A stretch of DNA of 64,000 bases from Terfezia claveryi (GCA_015179025.1 WHUX01000042.1:62001-126000), one strand, 5' to 3'; shown: positions 11,010-23,500, counted from the stretch's first letter. Notes: generated from the letters alone by a model not told the origin. Translations and numbers: made by a program.

Positions 11010-11614
11010 TGCATTCTTCTCTTCTTTGGATTGGGTTCCCCTCCAACTGGGCAACCTGCTACGCCGTCAACGGGGGCTCTGTAGAGATGGGGGGACGTCC
11101 ACCGTCCCCACACTCGTAGCCTGCTTCCCACCCTCAGTCGGTTTTGACGGAACAGCCAGGGGATCGACAGCCTCCTCGAGAGCCTTCTCTTGCTCGGAGA
11201 TAGTCTCGTTTAGGAATTCAAGACCCTCGAGATTAACATCCTCTGCGTTCTCGGGGATGGCGGCAGTCAGGTCGCGGAATTGGGCTTTGACTTGAGCGGC
11301 GGCTATGGCCGCTTGCAGACTTGTCTCCGACCAGTCGGCGTCCTCGGCGAGCTTTCTGAGGCTGGGGAGGTAGGGGCAAGGTGAGTTAGCTCGTAGGATT
11401 GGTACCCGGGGGGGTGATGGATGTGACGATGTCGAGGCGGTGCATTGTGAGGGGTGGTTGTGCTGGTGCGGTAGACGCTATGTGAGGGGGGGAGTTGAGC
11501 AGGGTGAGGGTCGTGTTGTAGATTGCGGTGAGGGATTGCGGTGGGGCGGCGTGCGCGAGGAGCGGTGGGGGAGAAGGGCCCGATGTACGATGCGAGGTGG
11601 AGGGTGGGGCGCAT
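11010..11614 (-). pseudogene. NDUFA5-like (complex I 29.9-kDa subunit) pseudogene or error-laden copy
   Basis: Complex I subunit NDUFA5 is a small matrix-arm protein of mitochondrial NADH dehydrogenase. Minus-strand matches, spread over frames, follow the fungal protein in order: MRPTLHLAS (start at 11614), HAAPPQSLTAIYNTTLTLLN, HSVYRTSTTT, LTMHRLDIVTSITPPG, PGYQSYEL. Then comes a possible intron ending CCTCCCCAG and LRKLAEDADWSETSLQAAIA. Near 11055 EPPLTA*QVAQLEG matches the C-terminal block, with a stop in place of Glu and a divergent end. Several frame changes sit at C-rich homopolymers (e.g. CCCCCCC), so base-calling error is possible for those. The premature stop and missing end favour a pseudogene. 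Confidence 0.55.
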
Positions 11615-12221
11615 TATTTTATTTTATTCTATTGTTTGGGGGGGGTGAATTGGAGCATGTTATGTAAGCCGCCGTGAGGTAAGTACGGAGTATTACTGTA
11701 GACACGAGTATAGGAGAGCACACTCGGGGGCAAGTACCCGGGATCTGCCTGAATACCGGTACACTTAACACTCCGCAGTACCTGCTTGCAGCTCTTTTGC
11801 CTGCGGCTCTTACTCCCTGTACCCTGGCGGGGATCCAAATCTCCTCTGGTGACCTTACTGCCCTCGGAGAAAGCAGATGTGCTGGTGAAGCCTTGCACCA
11901 TTCATTGCACACAAACACTGACTGTCAAGGAGGAAGGAGTCTCCAATGTATGTTGCCGGGTCGGCCTCAAATCTCTGTTGCCCATGTCTATGTGACCCCT
12001 GCTGTTGTATCTGGGGATCGGGATAGGGCTGCCACCCCCCTCTCCTGTGTCGCCCTACTTGATCGTTCTGTGAAAAATTGGCAGTTGATAAGAAGGGGGG
12101 TCTGGGAGCTAGTGTGGTATGGTGCTAACGAGCGGATTTACAACTACAGAAACACTTGACACGACACGACAGAACTACATACATATACATACACGGAATC
12201 ATTCACTCACGTAGAGGGACG
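11615..12221. promoter_or_regulatory. Intergenic region upstream of the PDI gene
   Basis: About 600 bp between the NDUFA5-like remnant (leftward) and the PDI gene (rightward). Short ORFs here show no family signal. The PDI promoter is expected here; I see no clear TATA box. Confidence 0.4.
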
Positions 12222-14433
12222 ATGAGGATCCTGCACCTCTCGCTCCTGCTTTCCCTGCTGGGGCCGGCGTTGGGGAGGATCGTCGAGCTCCCGCCGATGG
12301 ACGATAAGGGACTTCCGGTGGAGGACAAGGAGAAGGCTGTTGGTGCAAAGGCACCTCCGGAGATAGAGGAGCTTGGGGCGAATTTTTTTGAGAAGATCAG
12401 CAAGGGGTATTGGTGTGTATTTATCAATTCCCCAATCTCTGCATTTGTGCCGTATACTGAACGATAGCGATCGGTGCAGGTTCGTCAAACATTTTTCCCC
12501 ACGATGCCCACACTGCCGCGCTATGGCTCCGCATTGGAAAGCTCTCCACGACATATACATAACCTCTACCCCAAAGTTCAGCAATACCTCTCCCAACGCA
12601 GTGCCAGGCTCCCAAGCCGCCTCGGCGTCATTCACAGAGCTCTACAACTTTCACTTTGCAGAACTAAACTGTGATGCTTTTGGTGACATCTGCGGAAAGG
12701 GCGAGCTCGGGGTCGAAGCATACCCTACATTGAACCTCTACAAAGATGGGACACTCCTCGAGGCATACCCAACCGATTCTAGACGGGATGTACCCTCAAT
12801 GAGCGACTGGCTTGAGGAGAGATTGGCCAAGATCAAGACTGTCGGTGGAAAGAAGGCGGATGTGGTTGTTCAGGATCCTTCAAAGGAGAAAGCTGCAGTG
12901 GAGGATAAGAAGAACCCGGAGAAGGAGGTTGTGTTGGGAAAATCTAGGGCTAGTGGTACTTCTGCCGCGCCATCTGCACCAACTGCTAGTCCGAATTCGA
13001 ATGGAATCTCGCATTCGTTCACTAGGGATTCTTTCATCAAGATGGTTGAGACCACGCAGGACCCGTGGATGATCAAGTTCTACGCTCCGTGGTGCCAGCA
13101 TTGCCAGGCTATGGCTCCTGCATGGGCCGGACTAGCACGGGAAATGCAGGGAAAGCTTCGCATTGGAGAAGTCAACTGCGACGAGGAGAAGCGACTATGT
13201 AGAGAAGTTCGTCTTCGTGGATACCCTACCATTCTCTTCTTCCAGGGTGGGGAAAAGACGGAATATGACGGCCTCCGAGGGCTGGGAGATTTAGTGTCTT
13301 GGGCGACGAAAGCTACCGAGGCTACGCAGATTAAGGAGCTGGATGTAGTCATGCTAGATGAAGTCGAGGCGAAAGAGGAAGTGTTTTTCGTTTATGTCTA
13401 CAATGAGGCTACTACTTCTGAGGACTTTGCCGCACTGAATAGGTTGAAGTTCCCGCTTATTGGGCACGCGCCGATTTTTAAGACAAACAGCAAGATTATC
13501 GCAGAGAGGTTCAAGGTGGGAGATTTCCCCGTCTCGACGTATCCTAGGATTTTTGTCGTGAGAGATGGAGTTCCGGGGTATTATACCGCGTTTTCACCGA
13601 GGGAGTTGAGGGATAGTCAGAAGATCCTGAGCTGGATGAAGAGCGTCTGGCTGCCCATGGTGCCGGAGTTGACAGCTAGCAACTCCCACGAAATCATGAA
13701 TGGGAAGCTAGTTGTCTTGGGGATATTAAGCCGGGAGCGGCCTACGGAGTTTGCGGAGGCGAAGAAGGAGTTGAAGGAGGCGGCGGGGCAGTGGTTGGAG
13801 CTCAGGGCTCAGGCGGAGAAAGCGGAACGCCAACAGTTGAGGGATAAGAAGGAGTTGAAGATCGAGGAGGCGGAGGATAGGGGGGATGATAGAGCTCTTC
13901 AGCAGGCGAAGAATCTTGTTATAAAGACAAAGGCGAAGAGAGAGGTGGGATTTGCGTGGGTGGATGGCGTGTTTTGGAATAGATGGTTGAGGACAGTGTA
14001 TGGTGTTGATGTTACGGTTGACGGGGAGCGCGTAGTCATAAATGACGAAGACGCGAAATGGGTCTGGGATGAGAATGCCGACGGGGACAAAATCTCCTTT
14101 AGGAGATCAGAGATTGTGGAGACGCTCTCTGGGGTATTTTTGGGAGATGGGAGGATTAGGGGGCGGACGACGAGTAAGGGCTTGGAGAGGTGGGTTGTTG
14201 GAGTCAGGGGGATAGGTGGTGGACATCCGTTCTTGACGTGGTTGATGTTAGTGGGGGCGGGGGTTAGTCTGGCACTGTGGGTCAAGGGGAGAATGAGGAA
14301 GAAGGGGCCGTATTTGGGGACTGGCGGACATGGGCATAGGAGAGGGGAGAGTCAGGGAGGTTGGTTTGGGGGGGATGGAGGCGAGAAGGGATGGCTTGGT
14401 GGTGGAGGGGCCCCGGTGGGGAAGTTTGATTAG
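12222..14433 (+). CDS. Membrane-anchored protein disulfide isomerase, two thioredoxin domains
   Basis: Exon 1 is 12222-12412, the intron 12413-12479 (GTGTGT/GTGCAG), exon 2 12480-14433; about 714 residues. The ATG at 12222 gives a signal peptide (MRILHLSLLLSLLGPALG). The first thioredoxin domain has FVKHFSPRCPHCRAMAPHW, with CPHC. The second has MIKFYAPWCQHCQAMAPAW, with CQHC, then LRGYPTILFF with the cis-proline. A charged helical region (AKKELKEAAGQWLELRAQ) and a C-terminal membrane span (FLTWLMLVGAGVSLALWV) precede a basic, Gly-rich tail. The topology resembles yeast Eps1/Mpd-type ER membrane PDIs, which handle misfolded membrane or secretory proteins. The role is inferred from domains; the first active site lacks the usual Trp-Cys. 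Confidence 0.88.
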
Positions 14434-15491
14434 GTTTGTTTTCTGTACGAAAAGAATGAGTTCGAGGGGCGAAGGGGGCTGGAATACTTGTTGCTGGATG
14501 GCGCAAATATTTAAATGTATTGGTCTAGTTTGTATTGTGTGTGCTAGCCTTTTTTGTCTTCTTTTCTTTTTTTCAAGTGTTTATAATTATGTTGATTACT
14601 GATGCTACTTGATACTAAGGGCTTACATTCAAGTTTGGTTTGCCACTATGTGATGTCAACTTTATGGTATAATAGTTTCAATCCTTAACCCAAGTTCAGT
14701 AGTACATGTATACATGATGGGACGGCCGTTAATCTCAATCCTCTAGCCCCTCACGTCGCTCAGCAGGTCAAGACATATCTGCATACGCAACTTGCTACCA
14801 ACGATCTTGCGGTTATATCTTCCAGCACCAGAGTTCAACCAGACTAAGCTAGGAACTAACGTTGGAATCTACGCTGCTGAGTTTCAGGGTAACCATTGGG
14901 GGGAAAATTGATGGTAAGAGTCACCTTGGCCCTTCCATCGTTAAATATCTACAACTACAGTTCCTAACTAATAATCTGTTAACTAACTCAGGTTGGTTGT
15001 CATTTTGGATGTGTGATGAGGATTGATATTTACCGGTGTTGTCTAGCTCGCAATGTTGTCTGCTGCGTGTATAACTCTTGCGACTGTTTTTGAGAGGTAG
15101 GTTAGATTTAAGTTTCTTCTTTGATATAGCACAGGTCTTGCCTTGCAATGTGAGCGTATAATATACTATCGGTGTCTAGGCAAACCTGGCGCCCAGTGAT
15201 CACGTTTTGTCCTAGCGGTTACACTCTCCAACATGAGCCGAAATTCCTTTCTCTGGTATGCTCGCTGTTGAACCACTTGGAGCAATCCATGCGAAGATAC
15301 TCTCTGGTTACTCTCAGGTTCTATTTTTTTCCCAGAGAATCATACTGTAGTATTCCAACCAAACTCCAACACTCCGGCAGGCACAAAGCAAACATGTAAT
15401 ACGGCCAACAAGCAATGGATATAAAATACAGCCACCCTAGTAATATAGTACGTATGAATTAAAACACTCCATTCCCGCGTACCATCTATCA
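14434..15491. other. Intergenic, about 1 kb
   Basis: This lies between the 3' ends of the PDI and AME1-like genes. Short ORFs are present (such as 15148-14921 minus), but none has family similarity or a clear intron structure. I see no repeat or tRNA. Confidence 0.5.
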
Positions 15492-17688
15492 TTACCTCCC
15501 CTCCCCCGTCCTCCTCGCATGCGCCTCTTGGACCACCATCTCCGCCCTTTCCAGAAACCTATTGAACCCCCTGACTCTCTCCAAAATACTCCCTGTCTCC
15601 AACCCATCTCCACCCGCACCCATTTCTTCCTCGAAAACCTCATCCATCTCTTCATTGTCACCTTCTTCAAGTCCCTCATCTTCAGGGTTGAATCGGCGCT
15701 GGCGGGAGGGGATGACTTTGCTAGAGAGTTTGCGGAGGAGGAGATCGACGGAGCCTTCGAGACTGATGGGGGCGGAGGGGTTGGCGGAAATATGTGCGCG
15801 GCGGAGGTCGAGGGAGGCGGCGATGGTTTCGAGACGCTGGGAAATGGAGTGTTTGTTCTACGGGATATGTTAGCTATCATCCTGACCTGAAGAGCAGCTA
15901 GTAAAGGGAATAGTTATTTTGGATAGTAGGGGGGAAAACAACCTTACTCTCCCTACTACCTTTCTCAAACCTCCTCCTAACCTCATCAATCTCCCCCTCC
16001 ACCTTTCCCAACTCCATCCTCAGCGCCATCAACTCCTCCCTCTTATTCTGTTTCACCTTCTGGTACCTCCTCAGCTCCTTTGCCGCCTGCAGTGTCGTAT
16101 TCAACGTATCCGTATGCTCCAACAATCGCACCTCGACCTCATCCGCGAAGACTTCTAGTGCGAGCTTGGCGATGGGAGAATTGAGTTTCTCGTATTGCTT
16201 TTTGAGCATTTCTTTGAATATTTGGGAGAGTACGTCTACGGGGTTGATGGTTGGGATGGAGGTGAGTTTTTGTTTGGATTTGGATTTGGGTTTGGGTTTG
16301 GAAAGGCGGTGGACAGTGATTTCGATGGTTTCTCGACGGCGGGGGGCGGCGGCGGGCTTAGTGGGTTTGGAGGCCTTGCTGCAGAGTTTAGGGGTGGCAC
16401 TGGGGGTGGATTCTGCTGGGCCGTCTTCTTCTGCTTCTTCTGCCAACTCCTGCACCTCCTCCTGCAGCTCCTCCTCCAGTTCTGCTTCTGGTATGACTTT
16501 CCGGCGTTTGGCACCCCCGAGGGTTCTGACCTGTTTAATTTGCGGCTCTTCATCCTCAATCTCCTCTTCATCCTCAATCTCCTCTTCATCCTCAATCTCC
16601 TCTTCATCTTCTTCAGCTCTTTCTCCCTCCTCTTCCTCCTCCTCCTCGTTTAGCTCCTCCAGACTATTTTCCATGATAGTATCATCTCCTTGCCGCCCTT
16701 CCTCATCTGCTAAATTCTCCAATATTTCTCCTACGAGAGATGCTGTGTTTAACCGAGCTTCATCTTCATCATCACCCTCCCCTTTGGCTTCATCCTCCAG
16801 GCCATGGAACGCAATCCCCTGTATTGGGCCCTGAGAAGGCTCCCTCCTTCGCTGCGCTCTTGTCTGTGGGGTAACAGCTGGTATAGCCCCTGTGCGTGCG
16901 ACTGGAGCTGTGGGTGAAGAAAGTAGAGTGCTTAGGGTGCTGGATTCTAGGGTAGTCGCAGTGATACTGGCCCGTTCAAATGGCGTCTCATTTTGTGTGA
17001 TATCGGCTTGTTTCCGTTTATGCCCAGAACTCCGTTGAATAGAGCTTTGGGCGCTCTGCTGTGGTGGTGATGCTGCATGTGAGAGTCGGTTTGAGGAGCG
17101 GGTAGATCGTTGCGCAGGAGTCTCGACAGGACCAGCGCTAAACCTAGGCGAAGCTCTGGTTGGCGGGGTTTGTTTTGGGGTAGCCTGTCGAGGGGTTGGT
17201 TCTGTTGGGGGGGGGTGTAGAAGATCTGTAGGCGGAAGAGGAGGGGGAGGTGGAGGTGGAAGTGGAAGTGGAGGTGGAGATGGTACAGGTTCTCGTGGCG
17301 GCGGCGGCGATGGCTCTTGCGGTAGAATAAAGCCAAAGTTGAAACCTCCGGAGAAGGCAGTAGTCCTGCAGAATTGGCCCGTCAGTACTTGGATGGTAGC
17401 TTTGATTATTAGGGTAACCCACCCAGCTCCTCTTAGCCTCGCTTGCAGGCGCTCTTGTCTCTGCGCCTCTGTTTCGTCAATTAGCTTATCTGAATGGGAT
17501 TGCGGGCATAGCCGTGGGGAGGTGATGCTCACGGGATGAAGACATGCTTGCGGTGGGTTCGGGCCCTGAGTTGAGTGGTTGGAAACTCGCGTTCGGATGC
17601 GTGAGCGGAAGGCTTGGCGTGTGAGCCGGCTTGGGTCTTGGCGGCGATATTCATCGAGGGCGTGTTTGTTTTGATTATGGATGGACAT
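15492..17688 (-). CDS. AME1/CENP-U-like inner kinetochore protein
   Basis: I place the start at ATG 17688 (MSIHNQNKHALDEYRRQDPS); upstream in-frame sequence is hydrophobic and unlikely to be coding. Introns: donor GTGAGC near 17530, donor GTGGGTTACC near 17428 ending TTCTGCAG, and one near the 3' end joining RESK to NKHSISQRLETIAASLDLRR, with TAG|AAC as acceptor. After FSGGFNFGFI come a long Pro-rich and acidic disordered part (EEEIEDEE repeated), then the conserved C-terminus: ETIEITVHRLSKP, INPVDVLSQIFKEMLKKQYE, LALEVFADEVEVRLLEHTDT and a coiled coil. Ame1 pairs with Okp1 and links centromeric chromatin to the outer kinetochore. The family call rests on the N-terminal FGF and C-terminal motif pattern, so it is moderate. 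The last intron has a weak GTTGTT donor. Confidence 0.62.
16550..16611. repeat. 18-bp tandem repeat in coding sequence
   Basis: Three copies of CTCCTCTTCATCCTCAAT (plus strand) encode the acidic EEIEDE repeats of the AME1-like protein. Such a tract can expand or contract in multiples of six codons without breaking frame. Confidence 0.85.
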
Positions 17689-18109
17689 GAGGCCACAGTG
17701 AGGTATATACAGAAGAACAAACTCAGAAACGTTACAAAAAACCTCGTCTCCGGCCAGTGCCCCCGCACCATACAATACACAAAATACGATACAACAAAAT
17801 ACCACATATAAAACACGACACACAAAACACGCTCTCTTCTCTCCTCCTTCTGCCCTATCAAACTAATCCTGGCCCCCTATTTAGAAAACAATTGCAATTG
17901 TTATGCCTTTGCGGCATGATCCCGATTGTCATGCTTCGTCAATTTAACTCAACTTAACGTTCTCCCCACCGCTATACGGCGTTAATAGATTCCTGGTAGA
18001 CTCCAACACTGAATCCCCTCATCGTGTGGACATCAGCAGAACAGCCACCTTTAAATAACCAATCTGATTATCATGAAAAAAGTTAACAAAATAATCAACA
18101 GGGTTTCTG

Positions 18110-18950
18110 AGGAGTACCACCTGCCATTGGAATAGGAAAAACATGAGAGAGTGGTGTTACGAAAAAAGAGGAGGAAGAAGAAGAGTTTAGTGAAATGTAT
18201 TAAGTGGTTGGGAGCGTTGATAGATGAGAGCCTATCTGTTCGAGAGCATTGGAAGAGCAGGGTTCAGAAAGCAAGAAGCATGTCAGGAAGGCTAAATGGT
18301 ATTGGGAACTCGGAATGGGGAATAGTGGAAGAAAAGGGGGCAAGGGGGGGTGGGAGAGGTAGGTTTTTTAATGGTATATATATATATATATATATATTTT
18401 TTGTTGTCCCCCACAAAGGCAGTGCGGTCAGTTGGAGGAATCTATATACTGGAATGATCCGGACCATCGCATTATGGGGAGCAGAGCTAGGTTGGAGGGG
18501 TCAAAGAGACTGGGAAAAGGAGCTGAAGTACCAGGTACTTCGAAAGTGTACGGGGGCAACAGAGGAGCTAAACGAGAGCTGGCAGGAGTGGAGCCACCAC
18601 GGATGGCAATTGAGGCATCCCAAGCCAGCCTGGCAGTGAAAATTGTGGGAGATCGATCCCAAGGTAATGGGGAAGACAATTCTCGGGTATAATAGGGTTT
18701 CAAGAGGGAGGGATCGTACCAATTAGAGAAGTGATTTGGAGGAGAATATATGAAGCTGAAGAAGGAATGGAAGTGGAAGTGAGCTTAACTAGGGGGACCT
18801 TGCCGTCAGGTTACGTTTAGTGGACCTCCAACTAAATTAAAAATTGTCAAGAATAGCTGTTGAAGATCAATGAAACAGTAGATAGCCGCCAAATTCACTA
18901 TACGGACGGCAGCAAGTTAAAGATTGGGGGTGTTCCGTAGAATTTGAAGT
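18110..18950 (+). mobile_element. Degenerate Tad1-type LINE fragment (RT 3' end and RNase H)
   Basis: Frames on the plus strand match the 3' part of a fungal non-LTR retrotransposon: VKCIKWLGALIDESLSVREH, then a small-residue stretch ending GNSEWG, then NLYTGMIRTIALWGAELGWR with GQRDWEKELKYQVLRK and CTGAT. About 300 bp later HYTDGSKL (near 18893) is the RNase H motif with its first catalytic Asp. Frameshifts, a dinucleotide tract and stops show it is dead. No 5' half is present. Confidence 0.75.
18375..18397. repeat. (TA)n microsatellite
   Basis: About eleven TA units within the dead LINE, followed by a T-run; this is the only pure dinucleotide tract I noticed in the window. Confidence 0.9.
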
Positions 18951-19147
18951 TGAGGGTAAACGATTTGAGGCGATAACGTCTAACCCAATTTGTTGTACTG
19001 TAAATCTCGGCACCACAACCCTTGCAACTAAGTAACTATTTTCAACAGAAGTTTGATCCTCACGTCGAGGATTCTACACAACGCCAACAGCTCCCGGTCG
19101 TTACACTATAAAGCCTACCGCTCCTGGACTTTAAATTCACCGCAACC

Positions 19148-20275
19148 ATGAGAGGGAAACGAGCAAAGCAGTACAAGAAGCTGATGAATGCCTACGCGCA
19201 TACATTCGGCTTCCGAGCACCCTACCAGGTACTGATGGATTCACAGATCGTCCTCGATGCGACCAAACATAAGATGGAGCTGGTGAGAGGATTAGAGAAG
19301 TGCCTTCACGGGATGGTAAAGCCTAGTATGCCCTCTCCATCATTTATCTTCCCTCTCGCTCCCCGCTCTTCCCTTACAATCTGGCTACTAATTCCAACAG
19401 TGATAACCCAATGCTCCATCCGACACCTTTACACCCTCCTCACTGTCCCCAGCAAGTCCAGCACCACAACCACCATCACCTCCTCCTCCTCAAGCGACCC
19501 TCCCAACCTCACCCAAACCCAAAAAGATGCTGCTATCACTCTCGCCAAAACCTTCGAACGCCGCCGCTGCGGGCATCACACCCTCTCCGAACCTCTCTCC
19601 AATTTCGACTGCATCCAATCCTGCATTGTCTCCCCATCCGGCGAAAATAAGCACCACTATATCGTGGCCACACAATCCCGAGATCTCAGAGCGTACCTAC
19701 GAAGTATCCCTGGGGTTCCGCTAGTGTATATCAACCGCTCTGTGATGATTATGGAGCCGATGGCAGATGTATCCTGGGAGCGGAGAGAGAAAGAGGAATG
19801 GGAGAAGTTCACGATTGGGATTAAGGATAGTGAGAGGAGGGCGGTAGAGGTAAGTGCTAGGGGGGATGCGGTGGAGAGGGAAAGGGAGAAGAAGAGGAAG
19901 AGGGATGAAGAGGAGGGGGAAGTTGGGAAGGTTGGGGGAGAAGGGGAGGCTGAAGGTTCGGGGCTCGAGGCCGCACCGGCAATGAGGAGGAGGAAAGGGC
20001 CACGAGGGCCGAATCCGTTGAGTGTAAAGAAGAAGAAGGCTTTACCGGTGAGATTTTTGCCGAACCCGACGAAGAAGAAGGTGGTCGAGGAACGATTGGC
20101 AAAAAAACCGAAGGTGATAGAAGAGAAAAGTAGCGAGAAATGCAGGGAAGGAGAAGGAGAAGGAGGAGCCCAGCAGAAGAAGAAACGGAAACGGAAGCAC
20201 GGAGGATCTAATCTAGCGTTGAAGGAGCCAACTGACCGGGAAAAAGTTGGTAAAGCCGTTGAGGCTTCCGCATAA
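19148..20275 (+). CDS. UTP23: UTP23, SSU processome PIN-like rRNA processing factor
   Basis: Utp23 is a nucleolar PIN-domain-like protein needed for early 18S pre-rRNA processing and snR30 release. Exon 1 is 19148-19325, the intron 19326-19400 (GTATGC/CAACAG, branch CTAAT), exon 2 19401-20275. The start MRGKRAKQYKKLMNAYAHTF is diagnostic. GFRAPYQVLMDSQIV, LEKCLHGMVKP|MITQCSIRHLY across the splice, FERRRCGHHTLSEPLSNFDC and NKHHYIVATQSRDLRAYLRS follow, then IPGVPLVYINRSVMIMEP. The zinc-type C/H residues (CSIRHLY, RRRCGHH, DC) are present. The C-terminus is a long Lys/Glu-rich nuclear tail. Intact. Confidence 0.95.
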   Translation: MRGKRAKQYKKLMNAYAHTFGFRAPYQVLMDSQIVLDATKHKMELVRGLEKCLHGMVKPSMPSPSFIFPLAPRSSLTIWLLIPTVITQCSIRHLYTLLTVPSKSSTTTTITSSSSSDPPNLTQTQKDAAITLAKTFERRRCGHHTLSEPLSNFDCIQSCIVSPSGENKHHYIVATQSRDLRAYLRSIPGVPLVYINRSVMIMEPMADVSWERREKEEWEKFTIGIKDSERRAVEVSARGDAVEREREKKRKRDEEEGEVGKVGGEGEAEGSGLEAAPAMRRRKGPRGPNPLSVKKKKALPVRFLPNPTKKKVVEERLAKKPKVIEEKSSEKCREGEGEGGAQQKKKRKRKHGGSNLALKEPTDREKVGKAVEASA

Positions 20276-20560
20276 TAATGTTAATTAATTCTTTTACGAC
20301 AAGAACTAGAATCCCAAAATCGACGGCGTTTAAGGTTAATACAAAGTCACAGTTTTATTTGCGTTCATGTTTCCTCAAGCGAATGTTTTATTTTGGAAGA
20401 GGAGATCACAAGATACAAAACAGCACTATTGCATATTATCCAAACGGGCCTTTTGAGAATACCAAATAATCCTTCCCTGATCCATGCAAACCCTTCATTT
20501 GGTAATACCAAAGTAAACTCCACCAATCCATTCATCGGGTTCGTCATATAGCCCCAATCT

Positions 20561-23500
20561 TTAGCCGAGAAGAAGCCTATAGGTTGCTACTTCAAATGGC
20601 CTCAGTGTAATTTTGAAAGCAGAGTTGGCCCCAGTCTTCATCAGGTCGACCGATTCCAGATCATCCTCCAAAAGGTTGCTTTTCCACACTCCCTTCACGG
20701 ATAGAGAACTATTTACTATTAGTTGTATTCACCCTGTAGAGCCCTGAGATGTTATTTACCTCGTAATGGTTGTAGAAGCCTTCCCACCCAAACTCTCGTA
20801 CAGTCTCAAAACTACGGATCTTCCTGCCCTATCTGTGAGGACCTCTTCGCCCTTGATGTCCTTATCATCTTCACCCCGCCTGTAAATCAGTTAGCCCTAA
20901 AATCTGCACCCTAGGGTTGAAAGGCTCACTTCACCGTATCCAAAATAATTCCAGGAGCTCCACTAAGTCTGACCAATGACACTAACTGGTCGTCATAGCC
21001 TTGTCCAACGTAACTAACTTGCATAGGGCTATTGAAGTCCCTGGCGGTGCGGATAACTTCTTCAGTCACGCCACCTCGATGTGGAAGAATTGCATAGCGG
21101 AATTTATGGCGGCCAATATCAGCATTTGGGTCTGGTGCCTTAGGAGCCCTGATGAGACTGAGACGCATCAGGTTGCCACTAGTTGCAAAGCCATATCTAG
21201 TGTTGTAAGCACCTTTACTAACGCAAGTACTAGAACATCGGGTTTGGGGTTCTCACTTGCAGTCGTTCAAAATAGCAACTCCATATCCATGTTCTGAGAG
21301 ATCTGCCCATTTGTGGCAGCAGACTTCAAATTTGGCTGCATCCCAGGTTGTGTTGTAATGCGTTGGGCGTCGAATAATACCATATCTGAAAATCAGGGAA
21401 ATTCAGTGACTACATAAATTGTTAGGGCTCGGAAAGGCAACTTACTGCGTCTCATATGCAGCCTCCGTATTGTAGATATCTACGGGGAACTCGACCTTGA
21501 GGAACTTCATATTTTCATCCCATTCGATTTCATTGTCGAACTCAATATATGACCCAGCACCAGCAGCGGAGGCGGCTAGGCTGATGGTGGTCTTGATCCA
21601 ACTCGTCGAACTGATCTTCGTTTCCACAGTGAGCGCTGCTCTTAATGGCCCCTTCTCTGTTATGGTAACCTTTCCATCAGGTATCTCTTCCCTACTTTCA
21701 GTGTGGTATATTTCTACATCCCAGGCTTGCCAGTATAGTGGTCTAGCAGGTATAAGCATCAAATGCACACGTTGGAATGGTTCTGTAACGTACTTATCGT
21801 CAAAAATGACCAATTGATTTGCCTTGCGCCCTTGGGGAATAATCTCCCTATCACAGGTGAGATCTATCATGCTTGTGATATGCCCTCCTTTGACCGTAGC
21901 CTGAAGCTTGTCATTTTTCAGTACAAAGACACCAAAACTGACCTCGGTAGCTAGAATCATCCAATGTTAGTAAAAAACACCAAATTTGGACATCAGACTC
22001 ACCAGATACAGCTGAAGTAGGTTTCACATCAACAACGCTAGCAATACCCGGCCCCGAAGCGGACACTAATGCATAATCGCGTGTTTCTGCAACTTGCCTG
22101 TTTGCAATGTCTGTGTCCTTTGGAACTCGCACGACTTCTGTGCGTGGCCATTGTTCATTATTGATAGCAACTGGTCTTGATCCAAGTTGTGGGATTATCG
22201 AGATCCCAAGAGTTGCAGCAGCGTCTTCAAGCAACTTGGCACCCGTTGTGAATACCTCCTCATACATCTGTAAAGGAGTTAGTCTAGAGTTACGCCTTAC
22301 GGTTGTAACTTGCCTTATCCGACTCCTCATATGCCATTGCTATAGACGACCCAGGGAGGCAATCATGAAAATGACACCTTAACGAATATCAGCATAACAT
22401 TCTATCCCAGGAGTGTCAGAGAGAGCTGGCATACAAGCAAATCAATTGCCAAAGATGATCAATATCCTTCTTTGGGTATTGGTATCCCTTCTTCTGGATT
22501 GAAGCATATGTGGCCATTGTCTCAACCTCCCTCATCAAGACTTCAGCCTTGCGGTTGAATTTCTTATTGTTTGACTGTGTCGTGTAAGTCCCTCTGTGAA
22601 GCTCGAAATATAATTCCCCATACCACGTGGGAAATTTTATGCCATTGACAATTTTTCCCTCGACGCGAGAGAAGAAGTCGTCAACAGAATCACCCATGTG
22701 AACTCTTGGAAGCAAGCCAACTATAAGAAAATTAGCAGCACTCATTCATATGTAAGGCAGTCATTGAACCTGTATCACTCATCCCGCGGCATCTCCTTAG
22801 CTTTTCAATGTGCTCCGCAGTTGGCCCACCACCACCGTCGCCATGACCGAAGACAAGCAGAGAAGTCTCATCACTGTCCAAAGTCTTGTGCTGGGTTACG
22901 CTTCGCTTCACGTCACCGAAGTGTGCCATTGCGGTATACCTGCTTCCGCTCAGCTCGTATGTCACCAAATAAATCATAAAAGGAACTCACGTTTCTGATG
23001 GGGGCATGTGACATATGACCTGGGACCCGTCTAAAGCCACCCAATTGAACGTCGTATGGCTTAATAATTCTGTTAATTTGTGTACCTTCACCTTATATGC
23101 AAGAACATCACTTACGGGAATTTGTTGATATTGTTCCACGAGAGCTTTTGTGTAAGGAATCGCGTCATTCCAGCCAAGCGGCAAAGCTGTGGCAATTGGG
23201 GACTATACCCAAAGGTGTCTTGAAAGTGATTATAAGCGAAGCTTCTATAGGCAAAAACATATACCCGTACCTGGTAGCCAAAAAGTCTCGCATCGTTTGC
23301 CAAAACGACTTTGAAAGTACCGTTGTCTAAATTCGGTTAGTTACCCTGAACTGTTCCTTCAATCTTTGTGAAAACATATACCCGAGCAAAAATTGTCTGA
23401 CTAGGGACTCGCCCGAAGGCATATTCGTGTCATGCTCTACCCATGAACTTTCTATTCATTAGTGTCAATATCAAAAATTTTGGGTTTTGTGTATCCGTAC

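Noticed and set aside
16166..16834. 222-codon plus-strand ORF, Ser-rich
   Set aside because: It is the antisense of the acidic repeats in the AME1-like gene; runs of Ser come from reverse Glu codons.
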